From Coraliomargarita sp965656715 (lineage in GTDB: Bacteria; Verrucomicrobiota; Verrucomicrobiia; Opitutales; Coraliomargaritaceae), in assembly GCA_965656715.1 (NCBI GenBank), contig CBFHLR010000036.1:1-30121 (forward strand): a DNA stretch of 30,121 nt, written 5' to 3'. The translations under genes were made by a program, and so were the position numbers. The notes beneath the pieces were generated by a model. The model had not been told where the DNA came from. It was given only the letters and a program-made list of their open reading frames with translations, and did no database searches. Shown piece after piece: positions 1 through 6,652 of the stretch. The stretch's first letter is position 1. Every line of letters starts with the position of its first letter.

Positions 1-16
1 ATACCAGTGTTATTTA

Positions 17-60
17 CTTGGTTTTATACGCCAAAAGGAATGCGTAATCCGCCAACTCGA
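17..60 (-). promoter_or_regulatory. Promoter-like repeat, copy 1, for a gene beyond the left edge
   Basis: Read on the minus strand, the hexamer TTGGCG occurs at 50-55 and again at 29-34, exactly 21 bases apart. It is followed by an A-rich stretch and CCAAG. The block 17-36 matches 4087-4106, upstream of the sulfatase gene, at 18 of 20 positions, and the TCCGCCAA...TCGAA part is also shared. The 21-base phasing of direct half-sites is typical of AraC-family activator sites. No gene reads left from here inside the window, so the target gene lies off the edge. The repeat itself is seen directly; its role as an activator site is inferred. Confidence 0.5.
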
Positions 61-110
61 AGGCGGGTTGGATGGGGAGGCTATGATTGGATGCCTGATT
101 AACGAATGGG

Positions 111-135
111 CAGGCGCTGCGTATGCAAGCGCCTG
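111..135. repeat. GC-rich hairpin downstream of the toxin gene
   Basis: CAGGCGCT (111-118) and AGCGCCTG (128-135) are perfect inverted arms of 8 bases around a 9-base loop. The hairpin lies about 60 bases downstream of the toxin stop codon, between it and promoter repeat copy 1. It could end the toxin-antitoxin transcript, but no T-tract follows on either strand, so an intrinsic terminator is not established. Confidence 0.4.
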
Positions 136-196
136 GCGATCTCACAACGCAAAGTGGATGCGCGACTCGGAGTTGTCAGCATCCGGCTGGCTCACA

Positions 197-457
197 TCAA
201 TTGCTGTAGATGTCTCGCCTGTGGCCAACTTTGACAACATGGATGATGAGTTCGTCATCAATAACCTGATAAAGGATTCTGTAGTTACCTTGCCGTATCC
301 TATACTTTTCCTGTCCCGATAGTTTTTTGCTGCCTACTGGGTGCGGATCCTCTGCAAGGCTTCTGATTTTCTCAATGATGCGAATTCTATCCTTCTTTTC
401 TATTCTTTCGATTTCCTTCGCAGCGGACTTTTTGATGACGATCCTATAGTTTTCCAT
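197..457 (-). CDS. RelE/ParE-family toxin
   Basis: This 86-residue basic protein fits the RelE/ParE superfamily. Members either cleave mRNA on the ribosome (RelE) or poison gyrase (ParE). The N-terminal part is a charged helix pair rich in Lys, Glu and Ile. The C-terminal half holds the family signature YRIRQGNYRILYQV (about 52-65) followed by VVKVGHRRDIY (about 74-84), which forms the beta-sheet core with the conserved GHR. Length is normal for the family. The start overlaps the end of the antitoxin gene by 14 bases, the usual coupled antitoxin-first order. The GHRRDIY ending is more RelE-like than ParE-like, but the target cannot be settled from sequence. Confidence 0.9.
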   Translation of the reverse strand: MENYRIVIKKSAAKEIERIEKKDRIRIIEKIRSLAEDPHPVGSKKLSGQEKYRIRQGNYRILYQVIDDELIIHVVKVGHRRDIYSN

Positions 458-665
458 TCTCTTTTAGGGACGTTACGAACGCTTCAAAATCGATTACTGG
501 CTCATGCTCTCTTTCTTTGAATGCTTCCAGATCTTCAGCATCTTCGAGGAGTGCAGATCGAACCGCATCATTCACTAGCTCGGAGACGGGAGTCGAGATC
601 TCCGCAGACTTCATTTTCAAAGCCTTATGGAGGTCTTCTTCAAAATATACAGTTGCGCGCTTCAT
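444..665 (-). CDS. Ribbon-helix-helix antitoxin
   Basis: A 73-residue protein with an N-terminal ribbon-helix-helix DNA-binding motif: the strand RATVYFEEDLHKALK (3-17) is followed by two helices that include TPVSELVNDAVRSAL (25-39). The acidic C-terminal tail (DAEDLEAFKEREHEP onward) would wrap around and neutralise the basic toxin encoded immediately downstream. Such antitoxins normally repress their own operon through short palindromes, and one lies in the promoter at 676-691. The ATG at 663-665 has no visible Shine-Dalgarno sequence and sits about where transcription is predicted to begin. Confidence 0.88.
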   Translation of the reverse strand: MKRATVYFEEDLHKALKMKSAEISTPVSELVNDAVRSALLEDAEDLEAFKEREHEPVIDFEAFVTSLKENGKL

Positions 666-671
666 GTTGGC

Positions 672-700
672 ACTAAAACGTCAAAGCGTTTAAGTGTCAA
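672..700 (-). promoter_or_regulatory. Promoter and operator of the toxin-antitoxin operon
   Basis: On the minus strand a perfect -35 box TTGACA (complement of 695-700) is followed after 17 bases by TTTAGT (complement of 672-677), a 4-of-6 -10 box. The inverted repeat AAACG (676-680) / CGTTT (687-691) lies between and over these boxes, where an autorepressing antitoxin would bind. The implied start point, about 7 bases past the -10 box, falls on or next to the antitoxin ATG, so the mRNA could be leaderless. Confidence 0.5.
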
Positions 701-853
701 TTTCTCTTTTGTGAACGCGTGCCCTGACCCTGTCTTCTCTCTTTGACATCGACTGCACCTCGCCAGCTCCACTCGGTCACATCCAGACTAATGCGCGATG
801 TTCGTCCTTTTGTTGCACCCAAGTTGAAGTAATCTCAGGAGTAACTGTTTGAC

Positions 854-3800
854 CTATGGAGTTGTGATCTGGATACGGAAGAAACCGGTGTCTCCGGCTG
901 GTGCTGGAACGCTTTCTGTCTGCAACAGCGCACCCGAGTCCTTGGTTGTTGCGTCAATGGCCTCCCAGTCGTCGGTGAGCGTCTGCTTATGTTGGGCTGT
1001 CACGGAGGCTGCACCTGGATTGTAGCGAGTGGTGAACTGGAATTCTAAGCCCTCGTCGCTTGTGACCATCCTTGGGAGCACTCGGTTGTTTTCGGTGTCT
1101 GCAACTGTTGGGTCGGTTCCTAGGATATATTCCATGAGGTTGGTTAAGCCGTCGCCTTCAAAGTCATTTGATGCGTCGCCAATATCGTCGCCCCAGTTGT
1201 CGAACCAGTGCTCGGTCGGAGACTTGTCGAGGTCTTTGAGTGCGGGATTTGACGGACGTGTGCCTTCAAAAAGCGAATACTCGTTGTTTGATTTATGCTT
1301 TTCAGCCTCGAAGGTCACGCCGTTGTCCGCCTCATAAGCGTCCTTATTCTCTTTGGGGATCCACGCATCGACTTCGGTTAGGTATGCATCCAAATCGGCG
1401 GCGAGCTCGTCCGTCTTGGCAGTGAATTCGGGCGAGGTATTGTTCAGGTTGTGAAATTCGCCGGGGTCGATTGAGAGATCAAAGAGCATGTCACGATCAC
1501 TGATCTGATGATCGTCGATGCGTATCTCACCATCCCATGCGCGGAGCAGCTTCCACTTGCCCTGGACCACGGCGGACATGGGCATCGAGTTTCGGTAGTG
1601 CGGGTAGTGGAAGTAGAGGCAGCGGTTTACCCTTTCCTCGGATTGGCTTTCGCCTTCGAGCAGTCCCTTCAGGCTGATGCCGTCGATTCCGCTCAGCGTG
1701 CTGGGATCACCGCCTGCCCATTCGAAATAGGTCGGCAGGAAATCGTAAGTGACTGCGTTGAATGGGGTCCGGCTGCCCTCAACCACACCAGGGCCACTGA
1801 TAATGAGTGGGACACGAATACCGAGCTGCCAAAGCATCCATTTGTCACCATAGAAGGGCTCCTTCATTTCATCGAACGATACGTTCGCACGGTCCCCATT
1901 GTCAGCGGTGAAAATGATGTAGGTATTGTCATCGATGCCCAGCGACTCGAGATGCGTCATTAACTGCCCCAAGGCTTGGTCCAGGTCGTAGACCATCCCT
2001 AAGTAGGTGGCGTCAGTCTCATCGTTTTTGACCGCTTCGTCGTTTATGAAGAGCGCTTTAGAGCTATCCAGTGACTGGAATGTGCGGTGGACTGCATAGT
2101 GTGAAACTTGGATATAGAAGGGGTGCTTGGCGTCGTGCTGCGTTGTAATGAAGTTGATCGCTTTGCTGGTCATCTCCGGGATGCGCTTCGGATTCTCTGG
2201 GTCCTCAGGCGTGCCGGGGCCATTGTTCGTGTCACCATCACCGGCGACATAGCCAGCTACATCTGGAGTTGGCTCGATATGCCATTTACCATAATGCGCA
2301 CATTTGTATCCGAACGATGCCAATACCTGGGGAATCATGGGCGCCGTCAGCGGAAACTGTATGCCATTTTCTATGACTGGAAATTTGTTGGTGTCTTCAT
2401 TCCTATATTCCCCCCAGTTTGCACCGTTGACTCCGACTCGATTGCGCGCGGTTGTCTGGCCTGTTTGCAGGGAGGCGCGAGTCGGAGTGCATTGAGGCGC
2501 ACTCGCGTAGCCATTCATGAACGTCATGCCTTCCTCGGCGAGACGCTCGATGTTCCACTTGTAGGGCTCGCCATCGATCTCGAGGCGACGTAGAGCGGCG
2601 CGATAGGAGTTCGGCATGCGCTCATCCATGGCAACCGGTGTGTCATACCAGGGCATGTCGTCGACGAAGAATAGTATAATGTTGGGGCGGAGAATCCAGT
2701 CGCTCGTGAATGCGATGCGTTTACTTGCGAATAGCTCCTCGTCGAGCGATTGATCAAAGATCTGAATGGCTCCGATCACGCCGTTGATATATTGGCTTGG
2801 GGCATCGATACTCCCTGCGGTAACAGGCAGACCCGTGGAGAAGTCAGCCGGGCTCAGAGATGTTTCAACTGAGTCGCCGGTTTTTGAGTTCCAGAGGGAG
2901 AGGGTGCTCGTGTCTGCATCGTAGTTGACGGCTACAGAAATGGTATCGCCGGCTTCAAGAGCATCGGCGAGTGGAGCGGACAGCAGCGTGCCGTCTATGA
3001 TCACTTGGATTTGCCCGTCTGCGGTGTAGCCCAGTTGCAGGCCTGTGTTGCCGGTGGTCGAGTTGCCGAGCAGGTCATTGAAGACGCCAGCTACGATGTC
3101 TTCGCATTTGAACGCGACCAATATGGCAAAGCCGTTTGGATTGCTCGTCTGATTGAGCCAAGCGTCTGACTCCGAGGCAGTGAAGAGCTCGATGCTAGTG
3201 CGCCCACTTCCGAAATCGATACCGGCGTTGTCGGTTGAAAAAAGCGAAGTGCTGGGGTAGCTCACGCTGCCGATCTCTGGTAGCGCATTGTTACCGTTGC
3301 CCGATTGGTCTGCCCAACTGGAGACGGGGTCTGACCCTGTGATGCTGTCCGTGATGCTCGCGTTCAAGGTCTGAATCGGCTCGACGGGGACTGGCGGCGT
3401 ATAGGGAACAATGTCGAGAGTGAGGGTTTGCAGGCGAGCGGCACCATCTTCTGAGACAAAGGCGATCTGATCGCCATCGATGGCAGTGAGCCCGCCAAAT
3501 AGTTCGGCGTTATTAATACGCTCCTGGTTAAAATAAATCGTTAGGGAGCTGCTGTCATTTGAGGTGAATGCCGAGATCTCGAGCCCCTGACCCGCATCCA
3601 GATTGGAAAGGTCCAGTGTGAATAGAATGCCGTTGCCACTCTCAATCTTGGGTCCACTACTATTTGAGTTGATTTCTGCGGGGTTGCCGCTGGTGAAATC
3701 AGTGGGGTTAAAACTGGTGAGTCCCTGAAGTGTGAGAGTGAAGGAAACGTCGTCGGTATCGCTGAATGTCCCGGTTAAGCCCGGGCTGTCGCCTCCGCTA

Positions 3801-3979
3801 ACAGTTCCGTAGGAGGGCGCGCCAGCCGTATTTTGAACTTCTATGGCCCACGAGCCTGTGCTGGAGCTACTGACGCGATCAGTCCAGTCAAGTGTGATTT
3901 GTGCCTGAGCAATTGAAGTCAGTAGCAGCGACGCAATTGCAGCGGCAATGAAAGAAATTCTAGTTGGTTGAGCCATCAT
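854..3979 (-). CDS. Secreted Cys-type sulfatase with LamG-like and C-terminal sorting-like modules
   Basis: A formylglycine-dependent sulfatase of about 1041 residues. From the ATG at 3977-3979 it begins with MMAQPTR and a hydrophobic signal peptide ending near SIAQAQ; an upstream in-frame GTG at 4025-4027 is the alternative start. Residues about 30-195 form a beta-rich region and about 200-430 a LamG/concanavalin-like domain. The sulfatase domain (about 431-850) shows NIILFFVDDMPW with the paired metal Asp, CTPTRASLQTG (Cys about 497, matured to formylglycine), HYGKWHIE, HYAVH and TADNGD. The C-terminus carries DFEGDGLTNLMEYILGTDP, a Ca-binding-like module common in this group, and a final GFFRIQI segment. 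It probably removes sulfate esters from a polysaccharide outside the cytoplasm; the substrate is not deducible. Confidence 0.9.
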   Translation of the reverse strand: MMAQPTRISFIAAAIASLLLTSIAQAQITLDWTDRVSSSSTGSWAIEVQNTAGAPSYGTVSGGDSPGLTGTFSDTDDVSFTLTLQGLTSFNPTDFTSGNPAEINSNSSGPKIESGNGILFTLDLSNLDAGQGLEISAFTSNDSSSLTIYFNQERINNAELFGGLTAIDGDQIAFVSEDGAARLQTLTLDIVPYTPPVPVEPIQTLNASITDSITGSDPVSSWADQSGNGNNALPEIGSVSYPSTSLFSTDNAGIDFGSGRTSIELFTASESDAWLNQTSNPNGFAILVAFKCEDIVAGVFNDLLGNSTTGNTGLQLGYTADGQIQVIIDGTLLSAPLADALEAGDTISVAVNYDADTSTLSLWNSKTGDSVETSLSPADFSTGLPVTAGSIDAPSQYINGVIGAIQIFDQSLDEELFASKRIAFTSDWILRPNIILFFVDDMPWYDTPVAMDERMPNSYRAALRRLEIDGEPYKWNIERLAEEGMTFMNGYASAPQCTPTRASLQTGQTTARNRVGVNGANWGEYRNEDTNKFPVIENGIQFPLTAPMIPQVLASFGYKCAHYGKWHIEPTPDVAGYVAGDGDTNNGPGTPEDPENPKRIPEMTSKAINFITTQHDAKHPFYIQVSHYAVHRTFQSLDSSKALFINDEAVKNDETDATYLGMVYDLDQALGQLMTHLESLGIDDNTYIIFTADNGDRANVSFDEMKEPFYGDKWMLWQLGIRVPLIISGPGVVEGSRTPFNAVTYDFLPTYFEWAGGDPSTLSGIDGISLKGLLEGESQSEERVNRCLYFHYPHYRNSMPMSAVVQGKWKLLRAWDGEIRIDDHQISDRDMLFDLSIDPGEFHNLNNTSPEFTAKTDELAADLDAYLTEVDAWIPKENKDAYEADNGVTFEAEKHKSNNEYSLFEGTRPSNPALKDLDKSPTEHWFDNWGDDIGDASNDFEGDGLTNLMEYILGTDPTVADTENNRVLPRMVTSDEGLEFQFTTRYNPGAASVTAQHKQTLTDDWEAIDATTKDSGALLQTESVPAPAGDTGFFRIQITTP

Positions 3980-4041
3980 TTTAGGGGAGGGGATTGCATT
4001 TAGTCGCGTGACTAGCCGATTAAACACGATCGCAAAGGATG

Positions 4042-4066
4042 AAACGTTTAATTGTTTTTGATTATC
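4042..4066 (-). promoter_or_regulatory. Sulfatase -10 box and LacI-like operator
   Basis: On the minus strand GATAAT (complement of 4061-4066) matches the -10 consensus at 5 of 6 positions, with no good -35 box at the right distance, as expected of an activator-dependent promoter. Just downstream, around +5 to +12 of the predicted transcript, lies the 8-base palindrome AAACGTTT (4042-4049) inside TGAAACGTTTAA, which has the central CG and A/T flanks of LacI-family operators. The arm GAAACGT (4041-4047) also pairs with ACGTTTC (4074-4080). Confidence 0.4.
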
Positions 4067-4086
4067 TCATCTGACGTTTCGTTTGG

Positions 4087-4128
4087 CTTGGTGTTTTACG
4101 CCAAAATAGTGACGCTTTCCGCCAATCG
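4087..4128 (-). promoter_or_regulatory. Promoter-like repeat, copy 2, upstream of the sulfatase gene
   Basis: On the minus strand TTGGCG occurs at 4120-4125 and 4099-4104, again exactly 21 bases apart as in copy 1 at the left edge. The block 4087-4106 matches 17-36 at 18 of 20 positions and keeps the CCAAG at its downstream end. The proximal half-site would lie just upstream of the -35 position of the GATAAT promoter, a typical place for an AraC-family activator. Whether the XylR-type protein encoded at 22979-24085 binds here is unknown. Confidence 0.5.
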
Positions 4129-4373
4129 AATATACGAGACGCTGATTCTCTTGAGCGCTTAAGACCTTGAGTAACCCTTAACTCAGAAGTTAGGGAGAGG
4201 TTCCGAGGAGCAAAGCCAGATCAAGGTCGGATGTGAAGTATGCCGGATGGTTAAAGTCAAATCTAAGCAGATTTAGTCTTTGCCCATCAAGGCTTTAAGC
4301 CTATCTTTTATGTCACCAAGGCGGCGATTGAGTTGTGTTCGAAAGTAACTGATACACCGCTGCTAATTACTCT

Positions 4374-5243
4374 TTAAGGTGTAACGAGTAGCTCCTCAAA
4401 GGCGCGACCGTATTCGATATAACTCTGGTAGCACTGTTCCGAATCGATGTCTTCGCCTTCTTTGGCGTGAAAAACAGTCGCGACGTGTGGCTCGATGGCG
4501 TAGGCACCGTCGTAGCCGTCGGCACTCAATGCGCTCAGAATATCTGTGAGACTGCACTGGCCTTCGCCTGGGAGGGTATAGCGCTCGGGTTCGCTGCTAC
4601 CTTCGATAGGGTTGAGGCAGTCTTTGATGTGAACGTGCGCGACATGCTCTTTAATCGTCTGATAGAACTCTAGTGCATTCTGCCACGGGTAGGGCTCGGG
4701 CTTGGAGCGGTCGCGTTGGAAGACGGGGTTGCCAGTGTCGAAGATGAGTTTCAGCCCCGGCACTTCCTCGACGAGTCGCAGGCTGTGTTGTGCGGAGAAG
4801 CCGCCCCAATTCATGCAGTTTTCGTGGAGTGCTGTGAGTCCGGCGTCAGAGAAGCGCTGCACGATCTCGCGTAGACGACGAAAACGTTCGGCTTCTTGCT
4901 GGTCTTCGCCCCAAGGTTTTTGGGCGTAAGACATAATGCGAACGATTTGTGTGCCCAAGCGTTGCATGCGGGGGATCGCGCGCTCGATCTCGCCGATCGT
5001 GAGTGCGAAGTCCGATTCGATCGGTTTCGACCAACTGCCGATGAGGGAGCCGAACTCGATCACTTGAATGCCAGTCTCGTCGAGGCGGTCGGCGACCTTA
5101 TTAAAATCGGACTCGGACAGGTCGTGGATATTTTGGCCGTCGATGCTGCGGGCAGAGAGATGCTTCCAACCGAGTGCTTGAGTGGCCTTGATTTGTGTTT
5201 CGAGGCTTTGTCCGGCTTCGTCGGTAAATCCTGTTAAGAGCAT
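4374..5243 (-). CDS. Sugar phosphate isomerase/epimerase-like TIM barrel protein
   Basis: This 289-residue protein belongs to the xylose-isomerase-like TIM barrel family (AP endonuclease family 2). It begins MLLTGFTDEAG with no signal peptide. Likely metal ligands sit at barrel strand ends: Glu141 in ALHENCMNWGG, Asp169 in LIFDTGNP, His203/His205 in HVHIKD and Glu251 in YAIEPH. Family members epimerise or isomerise sugars or act on 3-keto sugars; the exact substrate is not readable. It is the last gene of a nine-gene leftward operon with Gfo/Idh/MocA and DUF1080 genes, a combination reported for 3-keto-glycoside cleavage, where such a protein can act as a lyase or isomerase. A 101-base palindromic gap separates it from the preceding gene. 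Confidence 0.85.
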   Translation of the reverse strand: MLLTGFTDEAGQSLETQIKATQALGWKHLSARSIDGQNIHDLSESDFNKVADRLDETGIQVIEFGSLIGSWSKPIESDFALTIGEIERAIPRMQRLGTQIVRIMSYAQKPWGEDQQEAERFRRLREIVQRFSDAGLTALHENCMNWGGFSAQHSLRLVEEVPGLKLIFDTGNPVFQRDRSKPEPYPWQNALEFYQTIKEHVAHVHIKDCLNPIEGSSEPERYTLPGEGQCSLTDILSALSADGYDGAYAIEPHVATVFHAKEGEDIDSEQCYQSYIEYGRAFEELLVTP

Positions 5244-5250
5244 AGCTTAG

Positions 5251-5344
5251 GAACGTCGAACATCGAACGTTGAACATTCAATTTTGAATGTTCTGTTCTT
5301 TGCTCGATTCGATGTTCGATGTTGGGAGTTCAATGTTCGAGGTT
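5251..5344. repeat. Intercistronic palindrome built of GAACATCGAA-like words
   Basis: The gap between two operon genes consists almost entirely of short related words (GAACGTC, GAACATC, GAACGTT, GAACATT) and their complements. Two nested perfect stems are visible: GAACATTCAA (5272-5281) with TTGAATGTTC (5284-5293), and CGAACATCGAA (5257-5267) with TTCGATGTTCG (5308-5318). In mRNA this would be a long imperfect hairpin. A relative of this element lies at 21643-21712. Confidence 0.75.
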
Positions 5345-6391
5345 CTAGCGAAGCGTTACCTTCGCACCGTTGTTTTGTGCGGATTGGTAGATGGCTTGGA
5401 TCAGCTCAACACTCTTGCGGGCTTCGCTGGCTCCGGTGCTGGGTTCGCGGCCTTCCTGGATGGCGTTGACGACTTCTTCGAAGTTGCGCTGGTGTTGATA
5501 GAAGTTGATGGCGCTTGGGTCGTTGGCTCCGAGGCCGGCGTCGGCACCTTGCATAAATTGGGCGCGGACTTGCTCGTCCTCGTCGGTCTCGTTCATGAAG
5601 TCCCAGATCTCAAAGGCTTCATCGGCGAGGAAGACAGAGCCCTCCGTGCCTGAGAGTTGCACGCGTGCCGGGTGGCCGTCTTTGGACCAAGTGCAGGTGC
5701 TGCCTTCGATGACGCCACGTGCGCCGTTTTCAAATTCAACAATCGCAACAGCGATGTCTTCGACTTCGATGTCGGTGTGCGCGAGGCAGGCGGTGTTGGC
5801 CTGCACGGACTTCACGGGGCCTGCGAGGTAGAGCAGGGCGTCGATGGTGTGAATCGATTGATTCATCAATGCGCCGCCGCCGTCGAGTGCCCAGGTGCCG
5901 CGCCAGCCTGCCGAGTCGTAGTAGGCTTGATCACGATACCATTTGATGTAGGCGGAAGCGTTGGTGAGCTTACCGAAACGTCCATCGTCGGCGGCCTTTT
6001 TAAAGGCATCCATGCCGGGGTGGAAGCGGCGGTTGAGCACGGCGGCGAGTGTGACGCCCTTGGCTTTGGCCGCGGCGACCATTTGGTCGATTCGTTCGGT
6101 GGTGATTTCCAGCGGCTTCTCGATGATGACGTGCTTGCCGGCAGCGATCGCGGCCATGGCCGGATCGAAGTGTGCGCCCGAAGGTGTGCCGATGGTGACG
6201 ATGTCAATTGCCGGATCGGCGAGCATGGCTTCGACCGAGTCGTAGGCCTGGGTGTTGTATTGCTCTGCAAATGCTTGCGTGCGTTCGAGCACACGATCAG
6301 CCGCGCCGATGAGTTCACCGCCGTTCATCGCTGCGATGGCTTTGGCGTGAAAGCCGCCGATCATTCCTGTTCCGATAATTCCGAAGTTCAT
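5345..6391 (-). CDS. Cytosolic Gfo/Idh/MocA-family dehydrogenase
   Basis: An NAD(P)-dependent sugar oxidoreductase of 348 residues with no export signal. The Rossmann fold starts at once with FGIIGTGMIGG (3-13). The conserved EKPLE (91-95) supplies the family's active-site Lys. The C-terminal beta-sheet domain carries GGGALMNQSIHTIDALLYL with the usual active-site His. Members oxidise or reduce sugar carbons, often at C2 or C3. It follows the tiny gene upstream by 10 bases and is third of the Gfo/Idh/MocA proteins in this operon; unlike the other two it is cytosolic, so it may act on the imported product. The start is supported by the Rossmann fold beginning at residue 3. Confidence 0.9.
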   Translation of the reverse strand: MNFGIIGTGMIGGFHAKAIAAMNGGELIGAADRVLERTQAFAEQYNTQAYDSVEAMLADPAIDIVTIGTPSGAHFDPAMAAIAAGKHVIIEKPLEITTERIDQMVAAAKAKGVTLAAVLNRRFHPGMDAFKKAADDGRFGKLTNASAYIKWYRDQAYYDSAGWRGTWALDGGGALMNQSIHTIDALLYLAGPVKSVQANTACLAHTDIEVEDIAVAIVEFENGARGVIEGSTCTWSKDGHPARVQLSGTEGSVFLADEAFEIWDFMNETDEDEQVRAQFMQGADAGLGANDPSAINFYQHQRNFEEVVNAIQEGREPSTGASEARKSVELIQAIYQSAQNNGAKVTLR

Positions 6392-6401
6392 ACTATTGTA
6401 A

Positions 6402-6605
6402 TTAGTGGTTGCAAGGCTGGGGGGAGTCTGGGCGCTCCAAATCGCCGAGTGTGTATTGGATTCCGCCGAGGATAAATTGTAGCAGGGCGGTCTGCTGGAT
6501 CTTGCTTTGCCAGTCGGGGGTGAGTTCGAATGATTTTAGTCCGGCGGCAGGTGCAGAAACGGTGAGCGCTAGCAGGCAGGTGATGATTGGTAGTCGTCTC
6601 TTCAT
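6402..6605 (-). CDS. Tiny secreted protein of unknown function
   Basis: A possible 67-residue protein. It starts MKRRLPIITCLLALTVSAPA, a clear signal-peptide-like segment (two Arg, a hydrophobic core, a small-residue cleavage site), followed by about 46 residues with no family I recognise, ending in PQPCNH. It lies between the DUF6807 gene (47 bases upstream) and the cytosolic Gfo/Idh/MocA gene (10 bases downstream), so it fits the operon spacing. The leader ACAACCAA before its ATG resembles the ACAACAATAAG leader of the second Tat-type dehydrogenase. It could be a genuine small exported protein or the 5' remnant of a longer gene. Confidence 0.5.
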   Translation of the reverse strand: MKRRLPIITCLLALTVSAPAAGLKSFELTPDWQSKIQQTALLQFILGGIQYTLGDLERPDSPQPCNH

Positions 6606-6652
6606 TTGGTTGTTATGGTGATGAGTTCGTGGCGCGGGATAGCGGTTTAAAG

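Larger units (their letters stand above)
3980..4373. other. Regulatory gap upstream of the sulfatase gene
   Basis: This 394-base stretch has no supported gene. Its left third holds the sulfatase promoter elements (4042-4128). Farther right are an imperfect hairpin CCCTTAACT (4175-4183) / AGTTAGGG (4188-4195) and the palindrome AGGCTTTAAGCCT (4290-4302), which lies about 70 bases beyond the last gene of the nine-gene operon. Neither hairpin has a clear T-tract. Confidence 0.5.

Noticed and set aside
97..179. Possible integron attC site next to the toxin-antitoxin cassette (GATTAAC at 97-103, GTTGTCA at 173-179, hairpin between)
   Set aside because: Neither core fits the attC consensus fully, the inner arms do not pair as in attC, and the 111-135 hairpin is off centre. 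No integrase or second cassette is seen.
68..322. Open frame of 84 codons on the plus strand
   Set aside because: It lies largely antisense to the RelE-type toxin gene, has no family resemblance and no start signal.
4290..4302. Palindrome AGGCTTTAAGCCT as a terminator of the nine-gene operon
   Set aside because: It has no T-tract in the direction of transcription and the stem is short and AT-centred, so the terminator call is not supported.
5657..6475. Open frame of 272 codons on the plus strand
   Set aside because: It is antisense to the cytosolic Gfo/Idh/MocA gene, whose protein has intact Rossmann and EKP motifs; long shadow frames are common in GC-rich genes.
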